A stretch of DNA of 64,000 bases, taken from positions 23,925,120 through 23,989,119 of the forward strand of contig CM057235.1 in NCBI GenBank assembly GCA_029891385.1, in the 5' to 3' direction. Each line of letters starts with the position of its first letter. Within the stretch, counting starts at the first letter, position 1. The notes beneath the pieces were generated by a model. That model made no database searches and was not told where the DNA came from. It saw only the letters and a list, made by a program, of their open reading frames with translations. Shown in pieces: positions 58,608-64,000 of this stretch. A program made the position numbers and the translations under genes. The DNA is from Erythroxylum novogranatense. Its lineage: Eukaryota > Streptophyta > Magnoliopsida > Malpighiales > Erythroxylaceae.

Positions 58608-59118
58608 CAGTATTATGATTATACTTGGGCAATATGGTTATCAAGATTGAATTTGGGAGAAAAGTGTCTGTTTGATTGAGGTTAAGAAATTTGATTGATT
58701 TTAGGTGTGTGTAAATGAAATTGAGATTGGAAGTTCATGATGTGTTGGATGACTTAATGTCAAATATTCATGTGTGAGATGAAATGAAAAATGTTTGAAA
58801 GATGAGATTAAGGAAAGAAATATATGTATGGAAGATCCATTGGTTGATTTGGAATGATTATTGGTCTTTATTGGGCTCCTTAAGCAAAGAGACCATATGA
58901 CTTGTGAAAATGTGTTAAGAAATATTTGATTTGAGGAGATGGTGCTTTTTGATATGATATTAGCATTTTACACAAGAAGTGAATAAGTGCAAATAAGTTG
59001 AGAAATATGTGTGATAAGGAAAAAGTGATTGATTATGATCATTTGAAACACAATTAGTTAAAAGAATGTGTTACTTGGTGATTTTATAAAGGAAGAATTT
59101 CGAGGACGAAATTCTTAT
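58608..59118 (+). other. Short internal region, Ty3/gypsy-type non-autonomous element
   Basis: About 510 bp with no gag or pol. Its end, TTTCGAGGACGAAATTC (near 59098), is the conserved sequence at the pol end of plant Ty3/gypsy (Tekay/Del-like) elements just before the polypurine tract. A large internal deletion is implied. Confidence 0.6.
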
Positions 59119-59132
59119 AAGAGGGGGAGAAA
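59119..59132 (+). other. Gypsy-type polypurine tract
   Basis: AAGAGGGGGAGAAA, directly before TGTTGGACC. Confidence 0.85.
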
Positions 59133-62100
59133 TGTTGGACCTCGATTTTTGATTGAAAATTAGAAATATAAAAAATGATGAAATAAGTATGGTTGTATAC
59201 AAATTTTGTAATAGATGTGTTTATATTTTAAGAAATTGATGAGAAAAAGAATGGAAAGGTTTTGATGACTTTGAGAATTAGATTTGTATGTGTTATAAAA
59301 GTTAAAGTGAATTAGTTTGTTGCAAATTAAGTTTAAAATCAAGAAATAAAGAGAAAAAGTGTGAAAATGTGAAGAATTAAGAAAGTTGACTTTTGGTGAG
59401 AAAAAGTTGACTTGAGAGTAGACTTTTTGGTTGAGGCAAAATTTGAGAAAATGATCTTCAAGAAACTTATAGCTTATGTTGAGAGCTTTCTGTTGCCATA
59501 AAGTTTGTTATTTTTCGATATCGGGAGTGAAAGTTATGGTCAGTCAAAGTTAAGGTTATTTTACTTTGACTTTGAAAATGCTTTTAAGTGTTTTTAAGTG
59601 TAGTTTTGTACATATTGTGCCTTGAGGCAAATCGCCGGATTGATAAGATCTGAATTGAGTGAAGTGATCTTCTTGAAAATTATAGAAGGTTTTCCAAGCT
59701 TAAAAATGTTGTATAGTATGAAATTAGATGATGTGAGAATTGAAAGATATGAGTTTTGGAAGTTGGGATGTGTTATAGGTTGACCTATGTTATGGCAAAA
59801 TCTTTGACTTAGAAATTGACCTAGTTCAAGGTTGAATTAGCCTTTAAATTCTTCATGAAAGTTGAAGATTTTGATTTGATCTTTAGTTTGATATAAAGTA
59901 TGCAATTATTAGATCATGGAATAATAAGTTATGATTTATACAAGTTTTTGTTATGGTTTTAGCATGATTATTAGAGGACAGAACTTTTAATTGGAAAATT
60001 GACTTCCTTAGAGGTCAAATTGATTTTTCTATCCTTCATGAAAGTTGTAGGTAACTTTCTGAACTTCGCATTGATATAAAATATGATATGTTTGGACTTT
60101 GGAGTTGAAAGATGAAATTTTTCAAAGTTGAGTTATGACTTAGGGCATATTAATTTGGACAATCTTTGAATAGAAATTTGATCATTTAGAGATGAATTTG
60201 GTTGTGGAGTTTTTCATGGAAATTGTAGAAATTCCTTCAAGCTTTCTATAGAGACCAAATTTGTTACATTTAGAGTTTGGAATCAAAAGATATGATTTGA
60301 AAATTCTGAAATTTTCTGCAACTCCAAATTCCATCCTTAGGCGTGCCCACGCCTAGTCTTTGAATTTCTTAGGCGTGCCCACGCCTAATCTTTGAATCTC
60401 GCCTTCGCTTATAACTTTTTCGTTTGACATCCGATTGATTTGGTTTTCGAAGCATTGGATTCCTAAGACAATTATCTACATTATTAAGGGACATTTGTAT
60501 TTTTATGAGATTAAATTGAGGATGATTAATTTAATCAAAGTGAGTTATGAAATATTCTGAGCATGGTTCAGTATTTCGTGAAATTTAGGATCTGTGGAGA
60601 TCAGATTGAAGTGATTCTTAAGGAAAAATAAAATTAAGATATGGGGCTACAAGTTATATGAAGAAAGTGAATTTCAATTTAGCCCCTCAGACTTTCAATT
60701 TTTGAATTGAAGTTTGGATTCGTGTGCAGTCTTGGATTAGGAACATCTGAACGTATTTTGGCCATAACTTTTATTCTAGTAATCCAAATGAGGTGATTCT
60801 TAATTTGGATTAAACTAGAGAAATAGGAATACAATTATTATGAAGACATCGAGTTTCAATTTTATCTCTAAGAATGTCAATTTTAGGATGGAAATAATGT
60901 GTTGGAAAATGTGTTAGCATAAGACATACCTGCAATGTTTTGAGCATAACTTTTGATGTAGTGCTCTAAATTGGACGATTTTTATGTAATTATGAAATTA
61001 AGACATAGGAAACATTTCTCTAGAAGGAAGTTTTGGCAAATTCCTTCAAATTGATAATTATAAATTGTCCTAAAGTAGCATGAAGTTAGGGGCATATTGG
61101 GAAGTCCACTTAAGGACATAAGTTAAAGGCTTTGAATGGAGGGACAATTCAGTCTTTAGCCACTCATTTTAATGACATGGCAAGAAAGACATGAGGGAGG
61201 TCGGTTATGAGAGGGAGAAGCACGAAAATTCCAAAACAAAGCAAGAAAAAGAAAGAAAGACCGAAGAGAGAAGGAGAAAGGAGAGAAGCTTCGGTGGAGT
61301 GGAGAAGAACCGAAGAGAAGGAGATTTTCATGGAAAGCTAGGGATTTTCGTGGAAAAGAAGAGAAGATTCAAGCTTCCAAGGTAAGTTTCATCTTTGGTT
61401 TGCTTGAAATAGATGATGGTTTTGTTATGGTGAAAAAAACCTAGAGAGAGAAATGGTTAGAGGAGGAAGAAGATGTTGATTTTACAAAGGGGTTTTTGGA
61501 TTCTAAGCTAAGTATTGGAGTTTCTAACCTGTAGGAACTATAGGTTGGTTAGATTGGAGGTTAATTAGGGTTATGTCATTTTTATGATTTTGGAATTTTG
61601 GGATTTTTGGAAATGTCTTGATTTAGATGGCTTGAGAATATGATGAGTTTGTGAATTTTTAAGTTAAGTTTGAGGATTAGGACTTTTTATGATGTTTAAT
61701 TTGGATGTTTTGGCTTAGGTAATTTTTAATTTGAGGAAAGAAGAAGAACTTTGGAGAAATGATGCCTTGGACAAGTTGCTTGCATGGAAATAAGGTGGGT
61801 AGTATGTTTATTTATCGAATTTTAAGCTAAATATGTACTTTTGAAAAATCAAGAAGCAAAACCTTTTATAAATTATGTTTATGAAAATGTTTGAAAATTA
61901 TTCATTTTGAAGGACTAAATTCCTTGCCTTCGGAATTATTTTTAAGAAATTGCAAGATTTATAAAATTCATTGTTTTCAAATTATTTGAATATTTTGATG
62001 ATAATTTCTATGCTTTATTAAATTGAAAAAATTGATGGATTTTTATTGGTTTGAATAAAAGATGAAAAATTGCTACATGAATTATGCATAATGATTGTGC

Positions 62101-64000
62101 ATTTGTAAATTTAATATTGCTTAAATTGTGATTTGAAGAAATTACTTCGATTATGCATTTCTTTGTGATTGAGTGATTAAACTCTTGATATGTGGAATTA
62201 TGTGACTTTGTCTTCGATTATGACATGACATGAAAATTAAATTTCGAAACATGCCTTCGGGCATTTCGATTTTTTAAGCATGAATATGTGATATGTGGGT
62301 TTGATTAGGTCCCTTAAGATTGAGTCAATGCACTGTCTCGTTTTTAAAAGCCTTTTCTCGGCTGCCCACTAGTGGTGCTGGAGTTTCGATTTTGGACTTC
62401 CATAAGTCACGGCTACACCGGACCGCTATGCGGAAAGGTGTCGTACGTTCTGTTCACGGCTGCACAGGACCGCTATGCGGGAATGTGCAGTACGTTCCGT
62501 TTTGGACCAACCTAAACCGTTTGATATGTTACATGTTTGATTTGTGGTTATATGTGATGCATTCATGTTTTTGGAAATTATTGTATGAAGCATGAAAAAT
62601 TATGAAAATTTTGAGAAATGAAAAAGTGAGATTTTCAACCTTGAAAGTTTAAAAATTCTTTATTAGAGATTTTGAAAAGTTAAAAAGTTTTGGAAATGAG
62701 CTTTTGATAAATTTCCGACTATGAAATGTTTAAAAATGACTAACGTCTTGAAAAAGGGTTTTTGCTTATTATTCGTTTTATAAACATATTATCCACAAGC
62801 TATCTAGCTCAACCCCCACCCCTTTCATCCCCATCTCCAGGTATTCGAGCAGGAGATCGGATGAAAGATGGTCAAGACGTCAATTCGACTTTTGTATGTT
62901 TTTGTAATTTGTATATGGCTTGAAATTCCATTTATGTTTATGACGTATTTAGTTCATGATGTATATGAATTTCTGTATGGAAATGAGTTATGGGATTTGT
63001 AAATGAATTCTGGACTTGTGTATGGATTGGAGATATAATACTTGTGTGATTATGGAATATGACTTGTGATTTTTATTTAGCTATGATTGAGTGTGTTTGG
63101 CTTGATAAGGAATTGAATTTGATTATTTGAGACATATTGAAATGGTTTAGATATAGGTTTGGGTTTGTGTATGCTGAAGTCCCGGATGGAGGGTCTGGTA
63201 GATTTTGATGATTGTTTGATTGATCAGGAATTATAGAAGTGTATTTTACCATTTGCAGGTTTTGGGCTAGGCCAAATGCAGCCGTTATGCTGCCGAAATT
63301 TTGGTAAGATGGGTATAAAAAATGAGTTTTTAGGATTTATAGGAATGTATAAGAAAATGTTTAAGATTGGAGATTTGCATGAGGAATAGTTTCCTAGAAA
63401 GGGAAGACTATATGGTTTTGATTAGTATGAGTTTTGATTAAAGATGAATAAGATGTGAAAAGGATTGAAAAATAAGAAAAGGAAAAGAAAAAGAAAAAGA
63501 AAAAAGAAAGAAAAAAAAATTCATTCCAGATTCGGATAGTTTAGTCTAGGTTTCCAACGCGATAAGTTTTCCATACTTTGTGTTTCCAATGGATGTCGGC
63601 ATTTGATTCAGTTCGGTTACTTCGTTTGTTTATTCGGTAATTTGATTCCGATTCACATTGTATTTCACCTTATGTATCCGCTTCGTGTTCGTTTCGTTTC
63701 ATTTGCTTTGGTTTTGATTTTGATACCTTCGCTACATTCTTTGTTTTTTGTTTCGTTTTTATTCTGTTTTTGATTTGTTCGTATTCGATTCGACTTCGTA
63801 TTCAATTCGCATTCCGTTCCTTCATTGTGATCCGCTTTGTATGTTTGTTCTACATTTTTGTTATTCGATTTGCCTTTGGATTCGAATTATCCAATTTGAA
63901 TGCGCTTTGGTTTCGACAACTTTCTTTTTGATTTCACCTTATATTCCGTTCCTTCGACCTTTTCGTCTCGCTTTGTCGGTTGGGATCCGGTCTCCGGATC
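59133..64000 (+). repeat. Long Ty3/gypsy-type LTR, continues beyond window
   Basis: Starts TGTTGGACCTCG after the polypurine tract and runs to the window end (at least 4,868 bp). It is homologous in inverted orientation to the solo LTR 35975-40570. It contains two TTAGGCGTGCCCACGCCTA palindromes (60337-60388), a purine-rich leader (61190-61380) with a splice-donor-like aaggtaagt at 61379, and a pair of gctgcaCaggaccgctatgcgg-type repeats (62412-62490). The open frame at 61191-61385 is low-complexity Arg/Lys/Glu and I do not treat it as a gene. Confidence 0.85.
60337..60388. repeat. Two copies of palindrome TTAGGCGTGCCCACGCCTAA
   Basis: 60337-60356 (last base G) and 60369-60388 (perfect). 9-bp arms around CC; CpG-containing. 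Confidence 0.95.

Noticed and set aside
61191..61385. 64-aa Arg/Lys/Glu-rich ORF in the gypsy-type LTR
   Set aside because: Low-complexity purine-rich leader of the LTR. The homologous region in the left solo LTR is not an open frame with the same sequence.

Overview
This is intergenic DNA from a flowering plant, almost certainly a dicot. It is AT-rich. It holds one intact intron-containing host gene, a pollen-type exopolygalacturonase of 391 codons in four exons, inside layered and mostly decayed transposable elements. I could not identify the species. No rRNA, tRNA gene, CRISPR array or bacterial-type operon was seen.

Layout, left to right. (1) 1-26395: CACTA (En/Spm-type) element 1, plus strand, entering from outside the window. 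Visible parts are a DUF4218-like piece of a TNP2 transposase (1-156), an exon-structured Transposase_24-like gene (14692-25608) and a 3' terminus with subterminal repeats ending in the inverted CACTACAAG motif (26395). Three insertions sit in it. Copia-1 (234-11873, minus) has two LTRs, an env-position ORF and a second internal stub beyond its lower-coordinate LTR. It is itself broken by the 1,977-bp S-element (6011-7987, target duplication gtaag). A LINE fragment lies at 12961-13530. Copia-2 (15372-24638, minus, target duplication tcccc) lies inside a Transposase_24 exon. (2) 28087-28476: right end of a third CACTA-like element. (3) 28477-34929: a small island with the polygalacturonase gene (29196-30598) and a 3'-truncated copia-5 (31254-34640, plus). 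(4) 34930-54811, tentatively one CACTA element 2 with its gene on the minus strand. It contains an S-element fragment split by a 4.6-kb Ty3/gypsy-type solo LTR (35975-40570, target duplication taatg), a truncated copia-4 (40647-43058, plus) and copia-3 (43423-51599, minus, target duplication gttta). Copia-3 splits the second Transposase_24 gene. (5) 55519-58420: a 5'-truncated LINE ORF2 on the minus strand. (6) 58421-64000: a 170-bp LTR-like or SINE-like unit, a primer-binding site, about 510 bp, a polypurine tract, and the start of a long gypsy-type LTR that runs off the window.

The element genes form ordinary retrotransposon cassettes (gag, protease, integrase, reverse transcriptase, RNase H), all disabled by stops, frameshifts, deletions or lost catalytic residues. 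Only the polygalacturonase looks functional. Its own TATA box and compact introns have survived between two CACTA ends.

Most unusual points: short CpG-containing palindromes arranged as local arrays in three unrelated retroelement families (four loci); gag-core deletions with different breakpoints in copia-2 and copia-3; a kinase-like gene scrap in the copia-3 leader; antisense tRNA-like promoter boxes in the unit at 58421; and two Transposase_24 genes each split by a copia element. I see no convincing new enzymatic or defence system.
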